Source of the DNA: CAZTTH01 sp964615975
GTDB taxonomy: Bacteria; Verrucomicrobiota; Lentisphaeria; JABSQK01; JAJFLO01
Length of the DNA: 64,000 bases
Assembly: GCA_964615975.1 (NCBI GenBank)
Contig: CAZTTH010000019.1
Location: forward strand, 8,925 to 72,924
Direction of reading: 5' to 3'
A program made the translations under genes and the position numbers. The notes beneath the pieces were generated by a model. It was not told where the DNA came from, searched no databases, and saw only the letters and a program-made list of their open reading frames with translations. This document shows positions 54,815 through 64,000 of this stretch, piece after piece; the stretch's first letter is position 1, and each line of letters opens with the position of its first letter.

Positions 54815-55354
54815 ATGATCGCCAATAAAAATACCTTGTACCAGGGAAAGTACCTGACCCTGGTACAACAAGAAAACTGGGAATATGTGGAACGAGCCAA
54901 TTGCACCGATGTGGTTGTTATCTTGGCGCTTACTCCTGATCACAACCTGATAATGGTGGAGCAATACCGCATTCCCATCGCAGCTAATTTGATCGAATGG
55001 CCGGCTGGCTTGGTAAACGACATCCCCGGTCACCCTCCTGAAACCATTGAGGATGCTGCCGCCCGTGAATTATTCGAAGAAACCGGTTATCAAGCCCGGC
55101 ATTACCAGAAGGTGATCTCCGGCCCGGTATCCGCGGGACTTTCGACCGAATCCATAACCTTTGTGCAGGCGGTCGATATCTGGCGCGCTGGCGAAGGGGG
55201 TGGCGATGGCAATGAGTCGATCATCACCCACGAAGTTCCTTTGCATCATGTGGATCAATGGCTCAGTGATCAAATAAAGGCGGGAAAAACGATCGATATC
55301 AAAATTTACAGCGGATTATATCTGTTGTCGCATCCCCGCAATCAAGGATGTTAA
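54815..55354 (+). CDS. Nudix hydrolase (ADP-ribose pyrophosphatase-like)
   Basis: 179-residue Nudix enzyme. The Nudix box is visible as the LVNDIPG region followed by AARELFEETGY (REx2EE core, about residues 86-96). The preceding MVEQYRIPIAANLIEWPAG is typical of ADP-ribose pyrophosphatases. It hydrolyses nucleoside diphosphate linked to another moiety, probably ADP-ribose or a related sugar nucleotide. It follows the MauE-Trx gene on the same strand. Confidence 0.88.
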   Translation: MIANKNTLYQGKYLTLVQQENWEYVERANCTDVVVILALTPDHNLIMVEQYRIPIAANLIEWPAGLVNDIPGHPPETIEDAAARELFEETGYQARHYQKVISGPVSAGLSTESITFVQAVDIWRAGEGGGDGNESIITHEVPLHHVDQWLSDQIKAGKTIDIKIYSGLYLLSHPRNQGC

Positions 55355-55435
55355 TCAGCTTTTTTCTGCTGGTAATATAGAGAGGCTAAATTCTTAAAAG
55401 CTGTCAAGCTCCAGCTTCCTGTCTGACTCCCTGTT

Positions 55436-56209
55436 TCAATCGTTGATTTGTGCGTCTGTAACCCCGCAGGAAATGCGCATCAGTGTTTGGGTCATTTCAT
55501 GCAAGCGCTGCCAATGCGCGCCTTGCCAATAGATTTTATCGCATTGATCACAGCCATAAAATTCATTGATATGGCGATAGGTTTCGTCTGGGACCCGTGA
55601 TTGAATCTCCTTTTTCTCCACCGCCATCAACAGGCCATTGCATGCCAGGCAACGAGTAAACGGTTTAATGAATTCAGTGATGTTGATCCGCTTGACCAGT
55701 TCCTCTATCTGGTGCGCTGGCTCGGAAGAATGGATATAAATGCCATGATGAATGATCTTGCGTTTCAGCAGGCCGCGATCACGCGTCAATAGAATCCGTT
55801 CTTCAGCCACACTGACATGAGCCAGATCAAGGTCATTCCAATGCGGGGCAAATGAGCAGTCGATTCCCAGCATTCGCAGGTGTTTGGTCAGCTTGCCTAA
55901 ATTGACATCCGCGACAAACCGCAAGTGCGGCAATGGCGGTCGTCCCAAGCGGACGATCATATCTAAATTCTTTGGTGTGATGAGCTGAAAGATCTCAATC
56001 TGATCACCTGATTTGATTTGATAATGAAAATCAACGACATCGCCATTAACCTTGATGATATCGACTTCTGTATGGGGAATTCCTTCCGCTTCTATCAAAT
56101 CCTTGATGGTTCGCGCATCATGAGAAATAACCTGATAAATCTGATGGCGTTTTTCGCGCGATAAAAATTGATTTAACTCGCGATTAAAATGAATCGATAC
56201 TATAATCAT
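55436..56209 (-). CDS. Mut7-C RNase domain protein with ubiquitin-like N-terminus
   Basis: 257 residues from the ATG at 56209 (MIIVSIHFNRELNQFL); longer upstream starts are not family-like. The N-terminal ubiquitin-like Mut7-C-associated domain (about 1-85) contains VNGDVVDFHYQIKSGDQIEIF. The Mut7-C domain (PIN-like) follows: FVADVNLGKLTKHLRMLGID and ERILLTRDRGLLKR give the acidic active site. A C-terminal zinc ribbon has CLACNG and CDQCDKIYW. Predicted RNase; the substrate is unknown. Divergent from the DUF1802 gene. Confidence 0.85.
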   Translation of the reverse strand: MIIVSIHFNRELNQFLSREKRHQIYQVISHDARTIKDLIEAEGIPHTEVDIIKVNGDVVDFHYQIKSGDQIEIFQLITPKNLDMIVRLGRPPLPHLRFVADVNLGKLTKHLRMLGIDCSFAPHWNDLDLAHVSVAEERILLTRDRGLLKRKIIHHGIYIHSSEPAHQIEELVKRINITEFIKPFTRCLACNGLLMAVEKKEIQSRVPDETYRHINEFYGCDQCDKIYWQGAHWQRLHEMTQTLMRISCGVTDAQIND

Positions 56210-56296
56210 GGTGAGCCCGAAAAATAATAAAAATTCAAGTCCGTGAGTATTATAACCACAACCAACATCCTGTCTTACCAGAAAAAAACAATAGAT

Positions 56297-56851
56297 ATGA
56301 CAATGGCGTATAAGGAATGGTCGATGATCGGCGAACTGCTGGGAAGTGGCAGGCAAAGCATTCTATTGCGTAAACGTGGAATCGCCGAAAGCCGCTTTTC
56401 CTTCGCGTGTAAAGAATTTTACCTTTATCCCAGTTTCTATCATCAACAGACAGCTAAAATACACTTGCCGGTTGATTTTAATGTTATGAAAGCGAAGCAT
56501 GACAGAGAGGATGCCACGACCATGGAAATCAGATATTTTCTTAAAATCATCTGGTCGAAAATCATCACCGATCGGGAGATGATCACCCGGTTGAGCCCCT
56601 ATCATTACTGGCGGGAACCAGTCATAACGGAACGTTTTTGTTATGGCGGTAAAAATGAAATTCATCTTGCCTTTGTGCGTGTTTTCAGGTTAACTCCAAT
56701 TTGCATCTTGCCCATTCTCCCCCAATTTGGAGGCTGTCGTTCCTGGATCGAATTACCGGACTTTTCAGAAGTTCATTCCCTGACTCCGGTTCTCAGTGAT
56801 CGCGAATATGAAAAGTTGAACATGAACTTGCTGGGTTTACTTGGAGACTGA
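56297..56851 (+). CDS. DUF1802 family protein
   Basis: 184 residues from ATG 56297 (MTMAYKEWSMIGELLG), chosen because the family starts with the ALKEW-like motif; a GTG at 56243 would extend it. Conserved features are LLRKRGIAE, FYLYPSFYHQ and YHYWREPVITERFCYG. The family has no established function. Divergent from the Mut7-C gene with about 90 bp between starts, so promoters overlap. Confidence 0.75.
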   Translation: MTMAYKEWSMIGELLGSGRQSILLRKRGIAESRFSFACKEFYLYPSFYHQQTAKIHLPVDFNVMKAKHDREDATTMEIRYFLKIIWSKIITDREMITRLSPYHYWREPVITERFCYGGKNEIHLAFVRVFRLTPICILPILPQFGGCRSWIELPDFSEVHSLTPVLSDREYEKLNMNLLGLLGD

Positions 56852-56868
56852 ACCAATTCCGATTAGAC

Positions 56869-57015
56869 TCATGAGATATCATCGTCATGGAGGATACGCA
56901 GGGGCGGGGAATCAAGATCGTCGTATTGGCCGTCGTTGGTTGCCCAGATAAAGGCGAGAACAAAGCCAGCAACCAACATCAATGTCAATGGAATTGCAAT
57001 ATATAAAACGGCCAT
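56869..57015 (-). CDS. ccoS: cbb3 oxidase maturation protein CcoS
   Basis: 48-residue single-helix protein starting MAVLYIAIPLTLMLVAGF, continuing FIWATNDGQYDDLDSP and ending HDDDIS. The FxWAxxxGQYDDLxxP signature is diagnostic of CcoS/FixS. It is needed for cofactor insertion into the cbb3 oxidase. It starts 2 bp after the CcoI stop, ending the oxidase operon. Confidence 0.93.
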   Translation of the reverse strand: MAVLYIAIPLTLMLVAGFVLAFIWATNDGQYDDLDSPPLRILHDDDIS

Positions 57016-57017
57016 GA

Positions 57018-59456
57018 TTATCGCCTGAAGGGTGAAGACATGAGGGTGTGGATGATGACTGTCAGTGAACTTATCGGCATCAAAATCGCCGCGACAAGCG
57101 GTGTGATGGCGCCATTGATGGCAAGCAGGATGGCAATAAAATTGTAGCTCAAGGAAATCGTCAGATTGCGATATACTATTGCCATGGTGCGGCGGGCGGC
57201 CGCAATCAGCTCGACTACCGCGCCTACTCCGGGGCGATGGATATAGATGTTGGCAGCCGTCATTCCGGCTTCAGCGCCGCCATGAACGGCAATGCCCACG
57301 GTCGCCGCCGCGAGCGCGCCCGCGTCATTGACCCCGTCACCGACCATGACAATGGTGCGGTTTGAATAATCTTCAGAGATCTTTTCCAGTTTTTGCTCCG
57401 GGGTCAAGTCCCCGATTATCGATACAGCGGGGATTCCGACTTTCACGCCCACCCCGGTCGCGACCGCTTGATGATCTCCCGATAATATGCCCAATTGCCA
57501 CCCCCATTGTTGCAGCAGCGAGAGAGACTGCGTGGTGTCGGAGCGAATCGAGTCGCCTAGTGCAGCCGTGGCTGCGACAATGCCATTAACGGCGATCGCG
57601 ATTGGAGTGCAGGCATGACTGACAGCGGTGGCAAGCTCCTTTTGAGCCCAATCGGGAAGAGCAATTCCCTGTGCGGTGATGAAGGCGGGCGACCCAATGT
57701 GAATCAAGTCATGGCCCACTATTCCCGATATTCCGCCATCAGCATGTTGAACGACTTCACTGGCTGAAATATCTTCGCCATCAGGAAAATCAGCTGTCAG
57801 GATCCGTGCTGCCGGATGCGCGGAATGACGTTCCACGGCGGCAACCAGTGGTTTGATGGCATCATCTCCATGCCAATGCACCATCCGGTATCTTCCTTCT
57901 GTGAGTGTGCCGGTCTTGTCAAGATAGATGATTCCGGGCTTCGCGAGGTATTCGAAAGCATCACTCCGTTTCATTAAAATCATGCGTCGGGCCGCTTGTC
58001 CGATTGCCAGAGCGAAGGTCAAGGGGGTCGCCAAACCGAGCGCACAGGGACAGGCAACAATCAATAAAGCGACCGTGGTATCAATGGCGTGGGAAACATC
58101 AACGGTCATCCAGAGCATAAAATTAACCAGCGCCAGTCCCAGCACCGCCACGATAAATCGCCTGGCAATCCGGTCGGTCAACTGTACCATGGGAGTTTTT
58201 CGATAAGCCATTTGTGAGATTGATTTCATCAGTTTTCCCATACGGGTTAGTTCGCCAACCGCTTTAACCCGCAGGCGCAACCGGCTGGACAGGTTTAATG
58301 TCCCCGCGTAAATCCAGGAAAATTTACTTACTGGTCGCGGTTGGGCTTCACCAGTCAGCCAGGATTCGTCGATAGTTGATTGTCCGGATTCTACCTGGCT
58401 GTCAGCGCCGATCGTTTCACCAGCGCGCACTTCCAACTCATCGCCAGTTTGCAGCGCTGTCAAAGGTATATCGCGAGCAACCCCATCCTTGACGATGCGA
58501 CAGGTTAGTGGAGTGTAGGCATACAAACGATCGATATATTGCATCGATCGCTCAAGTTGGGCGCGATGGATAAAGCGCCCGACCAACAATAGGAAGACAA
58601 GAATCGTCAGCGAATCGAAATAGATATCGCCTTGGTTCATCAGGGTATTGACAATGCCGGATACCATCCCCACGCCCAGACCAAGCGCGATCGGCAAATC
58701 CAAGGTAGGCGCCCGAGTGATTAAGGCGCTCCAGGCGCCGCGAAAAAATACCCGGCCTGGACCAGCCAGTGAAATCATGGCCATTGCCATGCTTCCCCAG
58801 CGAAAAAGGGTCACCCATTCGGCATCGATACCACTGAACGCGCCGGCATAGAGAGGAATCGCCATCAACATGATGTTGCCAGCCACGGCGCCAGCGATGG
58901 CGATGCGGATCAAATCGCGTCGACGATTGAGCCGGGTCAGGTTATGGTTATCACTGGCGCGGACCGGATAAGGGATATAACCGAGTCGGGCAAGAACATG
59001 AGCGATCTGGGATAAGCGAATCCGGGAAGTCTGCCATTCGATCACGATCAATGAGCGTTTGAGGTCGATTTGAGCCTGCCGCACACCCGCGATCATGGCG
59101 GGTAGTTTTTCCAATAGCCAGACACAGGATGCGCAATGGATACCCTCGAGATATAATTCCACCCGGCTGAAACATTGATCGATGGGATCGCAGTGTTTTT
59201 CATAAAATGCGGGTTCATCGTAGGCAAGATAATGATTGGCGGTTTGTGGGCGTGGGCTGGTGGCGGCCATATCCTGTGATTTTCGCAGGTCATAATACTT
59301 TTCCAACCCGCATTCAACGATAAATTGGTAAGCCATGGCACACCCGTTGCAACAAAATTTTTCTCTATCATGAGGAGTGACAGGTGTGCCGTCAAGCGAT
59401 TGACCACAGTGATCGCAATTCATTGGACCGCAAATTCCAGTGGCTAGGTTACTCAT
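57018..59456 (-). CDS. ccoI: Copper-translocating P-type ATPase CcoI/FixI
   Basis: 812-residue P1B ATPase supplying copper for cbb3 assembly. An N-terminal zinc-ribbon-like segment (CDHCGQ, then CCNGCAMAY) is typical of FixI. A heavy-metal domain follows (GIHCASCVWLLEKL, about residue 107). Membrane helix 6 carries CPCALGLATPL (about 468), phosphorylation Asp in DKTGT (about 512), and hinge GDGVNDAGAL. Its start overlaps the TauE/SafE-like gene by 8 bp. Confidence 0.94.
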   Translation of the reverse strand: MSNLATGICGPMNCDHCGQSLDGTPVTPHDREKFCCNGCAMAYQFIVECGLEKYYDLRKSQDMAATSPRPQTANHYLAYDEPAFYEKHCDPIDQCFSRVELYLEGIHCASCVWLLEKLPAMIAGVRQAQIDLKRSLIVIEWQTSRIRLSQIAHVLARLGYIPYPVRASDNHNLTRLNRRRDLIRIAIAGAVAGNIMLMAIPLYAGAFSGIDAEWVTLFRWGSMAMAMISLAGPGRVFFRGAWSALITRAPTLDLPIALGLGVGMVSGIVNTLMNQGDIYFDSLTILVFLLLVGRFIHRAQLERSMQYIDRLYAYTPLTCRIVKDGVARDIPLTALQTGDELEVRAGETIGADSQVESGQSTIDESWLTGEAQPRPVSKFSWIYAGTLNLSSRLRLRVKAVGELTRMGKLMKSISQMAYRKTPMVQLTDRIARRFIVAVLGLALVNFMLWMTVDVSHAIDTTVALLIVACPCALGLATPLTFALAIGQAARRMILMKRSDAFEYLAKPGIIYLDKTGTLTEGRYRMVHWHGDDAIKPLVAAVERHSAHPAARILTADFPDGEDISASEVVQHADGGISGIVGHDLIHIGSPAFITAQGIALPDWAQKELATAVSHACTPIAIAVNGIVAATAALGDSIRSDTTQSLSLLQQWGWQLGILSGDHQAVATGVGVKVGIPAVSIIGDLTPEQKLEKISEDYSNRTIVMVGDGVNDAGALAAATVGIAVHGGAEAGMTAANIYIHRPGVGAVVELIAAARRTMAIVYRNLTISLSYNFIAILLAINGAITPLVAAILMPISSLTVIIHTLMSSPFRR

Positions 59457-60222
59457 CGGATTGATCCGTGGTGGAGCGGGAAGGAAGTGTGATGGGTATT
59501 GGTTGGTGACAGGCTGGCGACACTTTGGTAGTTCCTTGAATCGGTTTCATCGCGGCAAAAGGATCAGTCCGATATCCGATCGAACCAATCCCCAGCAATA
59601 CCAAAGAGAGCGCGGCGATGAGCTTGAGACGAGGGGAGAGTTGGTGTCGCAGGTGATCGATGCCTAGGCCGGCAGTGGTGAGAATTGGCAGAGTTCCCAG
59701 CCAAAATACCCCCATCACTGTCATGCCTTGAACGACACTTCCCGTGCCCATGGCAATTGCCACAAAAGCATAAAGCCACCCGCAGGGGATCCAGGTCGTA
59801 ATCATCCCGATCATTGCGGCGCGTGAATGCGGATGATGCTGATCCAAGAGCTGCCAGAGCGTGCGCGTCATTGATGGAAATTTTAAGAATATTGCCGGTA
59901 GTTTTACCACCCGTTGCAATCCCCCAATCGATGATAAGCCATTGAAGATTACAATGCTGCCAGATAGCCAGGCTGCGGCATAGGTTATTCCCCATCTCAT
60001 TGCCTGTTGATTCAGCAGGGCGCCGAATATGCCAAAGGAAGTGCCCAGGATCAGGTAGGTCAATAGCCGGCCGCCATGATAGGCCCATAACACCCCATGA
60101 TTTGAGTGCGGTGTTGGGGATCGATGCAGCGCCGCGTACACAAATGGGCAGCACATGCCAGCACAATGAAAACTGCCCATGAAGCTGATGATAAATATTA
60201 AACCGAGAAAATGAATAGACAT
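59449..60222 (-). CDS. TauE/SafE-like membrane protein of the cbb3 cluster
   Basis: 257-residue membrane protein with about six helices. The N-terminal GSFHCAGMCCPFVYAA is the family motif (usually GMHCAGMCGP), containing cysteines that may bind or relay copper; the second half has TTWIPCGWLYAFVAIA. Such proteins are regularly encoded between ccoP and ccoI and help cbb3 assembly or copper handling. It is distinct in sequence from the TSUP permease at 23656-24435. It overlaps ccoI by 8 bp. Confidence 0.85.
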   Translation of the reverse strand: MSIHFLGLIFIISFMGSFHCAGMCCPFVYAALHRSPTPHSNHGVLWAYHGGRLLTYLILGTSFGIFGALLNQQAMRWGITYAAAWLSGSIVIFNGLSSIGGLQRVVKLPAIFLKFPSMTRTLWQLLDQHHPHSRAAMIGMITTWIPCGWLYAFVAIAMGTGSVVQGMTVMGVFWLGTLPILTTAGLGIDHLRHQLSPRLKLIAALSLVLLGIGSIGYRTDPFAAMKPIQGTTKVSPACHQPIPITLPSRSTTDQSDE

Positions 60223-60453
60223 TGGGTTAATGATCTCTGGGAATGATTGATAGAACCGATTTCAGGTAAAAGTGTTGAGTTTAAAAAGAGGTAACCACTG
60301 TTGAAAAAAAACATGATATCTGCTTGCTGGCCCGATTGGACACCAGCTGGCATAGATTCCGTGATTCCATTCTGTATCTCTGATAAGTTTCATCAGGGCA
60401 ACCGGGGAGTTCCACTGAAAGTCTACCGCATTAACTTGCCGGCGTTGATCGGA

Positions 60454-61068
60454 TTAATTCGCATGTTTCCACGCCGGGATCAATTGACCTTCCTGTCCTC
60501 GTGAACCCGGTAGATTTTTCCCGCGCAATGAAGCGGTATAGGCGCTGACCAGAATCAATTCATTTACGGGCAGACGATTTTCCCAGCCCGGCATGGCGCC
60601 CTGAGCAGAACCCTTGCTGATAATGGCAATCAGATCAGAAAGGGAACCGACATTTTTCCAATAATCGTCAGTAAGATTCGGACCTATAAATCCGGAACCA
60701 TCCGGGGCATGGCAACTGGCGCAATTCGTCTGGTAAACGGTTTTCCCGATATTTAACAATGAGGGTTTATTCATCAATTCGAATAGTGTTGCGGAGTTCT
60801 TTTCCAGATTGCCAATCGCGGCAAATTGTCTATTCAGTGCCGTCGCTGTTGTTTCATCGTAGATTTGGTAAATGTTTTTGCCCTGGGTACCCAAATGATA
60901 AAAAACAAAATAAATAATCCCAAAAAGAATGGAGATGAGAAAAAGCAGGGTAAACCACCATGGAACCGGGTTCTCCAATTCCCTGATCTCATCGTATTCA
61001 TGTTCTGTGGCTGGCAGTGAACGGGGAGTCGTTTGGTTGTCGCTTTCCATGTATGAATCATTCTCCAA
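60454..61068 (-). CDS. ccoP: cbb3 oxidase subunit III, short mono-haem CcoP
   Basis: 204 residues. The N-terminal CcoP_N anchor (HEYDEIRELENPVPWW, then a membrane helix about 38-58) is canonical. Only one c-type haem site is present: CASCH (about 116-120), with a distal Met candidate in GAMPGWENRL. Typical CcoP is about 300 residues with two CxxCH motifs, so one cytochrome domain is missing. The frame ends normally, with no leftover second domain in the following 230 bp, so this looks like a genuine short form. Confidence 0.88.
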   Translation of the reverse strand: MENDSYMESDNQTTPRSLPATEHEYDEIRELENPVPWWFTLLFLISILFGIIYFVFYHLGTQGKNIYQIYDETTATALNRQFAAIGNLEKNSATLFELMNKPSLLNIGKTVYQTNCASCHAPDGSGFIGPNLTDDYWKNVGSLSDLIAIISKGSAQGAMPGWENRLPVNELILVSAYTASLRGKNLPGSRGQEGQLIPAWKHAN

Positions 61069-61077
61069 TTTTATTTA

Positions 61078-61239
61078 TTATTTATCGACTTCCAGGGGAA
61101 GATTGGCTGCCGCGGCGATTTCCTCATCCGAAGCGCGCATAACCTTGAATACAATCATGACAAATACCAGGATAAAAATCATCAGACCGGCGATTGCATA
61201 ATCCTGTAGTGAGCTGATGGCAATGATGTCCTTGATCAT
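61078..61239 (-). CDS. ccoQ: cbb3 oxidase small subunit, CcoQ-like
   Basis: 53-residue protein starting MIKDIIAISSLQDYAIAG, with one membrane helix (AGLMIFILVFVMIVFKV) and an acidic, charged tail ending LPLEVDK. Size, topology and position between ccoNO and ccoP match CcoQ. It starts 5 bp after the ccoNO stop and ends 9 bp before ccoP. Confidence 0.85.
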   Translation of the reverse strand: MIKDIIAISSLQDYAIAGLMIFILVFVMIVFKVMRASDEEIAAAANLPLEVDK

Positions 61240-61244
61240 AATTT

Positions 61245-63536
<2,292 letters not shown>

Positions 63537-64000
63537 AGTCGTCCGATTCGTGAGAATTTATTTGTAATCATCGCCATTAGATTTGAAAAAGTGGATGATA
63601 TAGCAGGAATGAGTGTGATAAATCGAAAGTGGGATATATCACCCTGTAATCGAGTATGGTTATGTATTTTCTACTCCTGGTTTGGTCAATATCATCACCA
63701 TCTGAATCATCCGAAATTGGACGGCGACAATTGAGGTGAACGATAATTGCGGGGATCCGTTAATAAGCCATTCAACTATGTCCGATTTGGACATCGATGA
63801 TATTGCGTCTTGTTTCCCAATTTGGGAGGGATAGTTTCAAAGCGACAACAGGTGAGAAGTACTGGGTTAAGGTAAGAGTTATCCAGTTGGTTTACCGTCA
63901 TGAAAAATGAACCGTCGTGGAGATACAAAGTAGCTCAGGTCTCCAGAAGTTAGGAATTCACAAAATAGGAGTTTTTATCAGCCAGCCTCAAAATCAAGTT
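63537..64000. other. Upstream region of the cbb3 operon
   Basis: 464 bp to the window edge with no recognisable gene on either strand. The promoter of ccoNO-ccoQ-ccoP should lie here, but I found no full FNR box (TTGATnnnnATCAA). Confidence 0.5.

Noticed and set aside
63680..63710. Possible FNR-like site (TTGGTCAATATCATC) upstream of ccoNO
   Set aside because: Only one half resembles the consensus; the symmetric TTGATnnnnATCAA is not present.

Overview
The window (about 45% GC by eye) is a chromosomal segment of a Gram-negative bacterium. A lipid A-type acyltransferase, a SurA-like periplasmic protein, a cbb3 oxidase assembly set and surface-sugar genes all point to an outer membrane. ClpC plus ClpP, a wHTH regulator inside a polysaccharide locus, an SxtJ-like membrane protein and a four-helix-bundle protein with zinc ribbons are combinations I associate with Verrucomicrobiota, Lentisphaerota and related deep lineages. 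That placement is inference; no rRNA is present. One 100-N assembly gap lies at 18798-18897.

Region 1 (1-20589, almost all minus strand) is a surface-polysaccharide locus. Near its upstream end are a NAD-dependent epimerase and a NusG-like antiterminator. Below the divergent four-helix gene come a small nucleotidyltransferase pair, a wHTH regulator, a CMP-sugar synthetase (NeuA-like), a transketolase, a GT-B-like transferase, an FkbM methyltransferase, a NeuB-like synthase, a KdsC-like phosphatase, an SDR, an aldehyde dehydrogenase and an ABC exporter. The end of the locus holds an SpsF-like cytidylyltransferase (plus a decayed copy of it), a second nucleotidyltransferase pair, a Gfo/Idh/MocA oxidoreductase, a DegT aminotransferase and an epimerase cut by the window edge. 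NeuB, KdsC and NeuA together indicate an activated ulosonic acid; the transketolase and aldehyde dehydrogenase suggest an unusual one.

Region 2 (20586-31915) is mostly housekeeping: TatD, RlmB, a frameshifted AlkC-like DNA repair gene, a TauE/SafE permease, an AbrB/Doc toxin-antitoxin pair with an apparently leaderless promoter, a CheR-like methyltransferase, RNase PH, arginine decarboxylase, a HlyD-type adaptor, RlmH and tRNA-Pro(GGG).

Region 3 (32282-46853) carries clpC overlapping a sigma-70 gene, an AI-2E-family permease with a sugar kinase-like protein, tRNA-Ala(GGC), clpP, a lipid A-type acyltransferase, a SurA-like protein followed by a 1034-residue exporter (two cyclic-nucleotide domains, C39 peptidase, ABC), a lone mraY, and an FHA protein. 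The exporter's C39 triad is intact, but its ATPase signature, catalytic Glu and switch His are all altered.

Region 4 (46959-56851) includes panBC, a secreted Trp-rich repeat protein, a cyclic-nucleotide-binding protein, tadA, a strong candidate small RNA, an orphan OppF-type ATPase, membrane and TPR proteins, a MauE-thioredoxin fusion, a Nudix hydrolase, a Mut7-C RNase and a DUF1802 protein. Region 5 (56869-63536) is a cbb3 oxidase operon on the minus strand: fused ccoNO, ccoQ, a short mono-haem ccoP, a TauE/SafE-like protein, ccoI and ccoS.

The observations I consider most worth following are the candidate sRNA at 50724-50824, the degenerate C39 exporter with its SurA-like partner, the atypical ulosonic-acid cluster, and the Trp-rich secreted protein.
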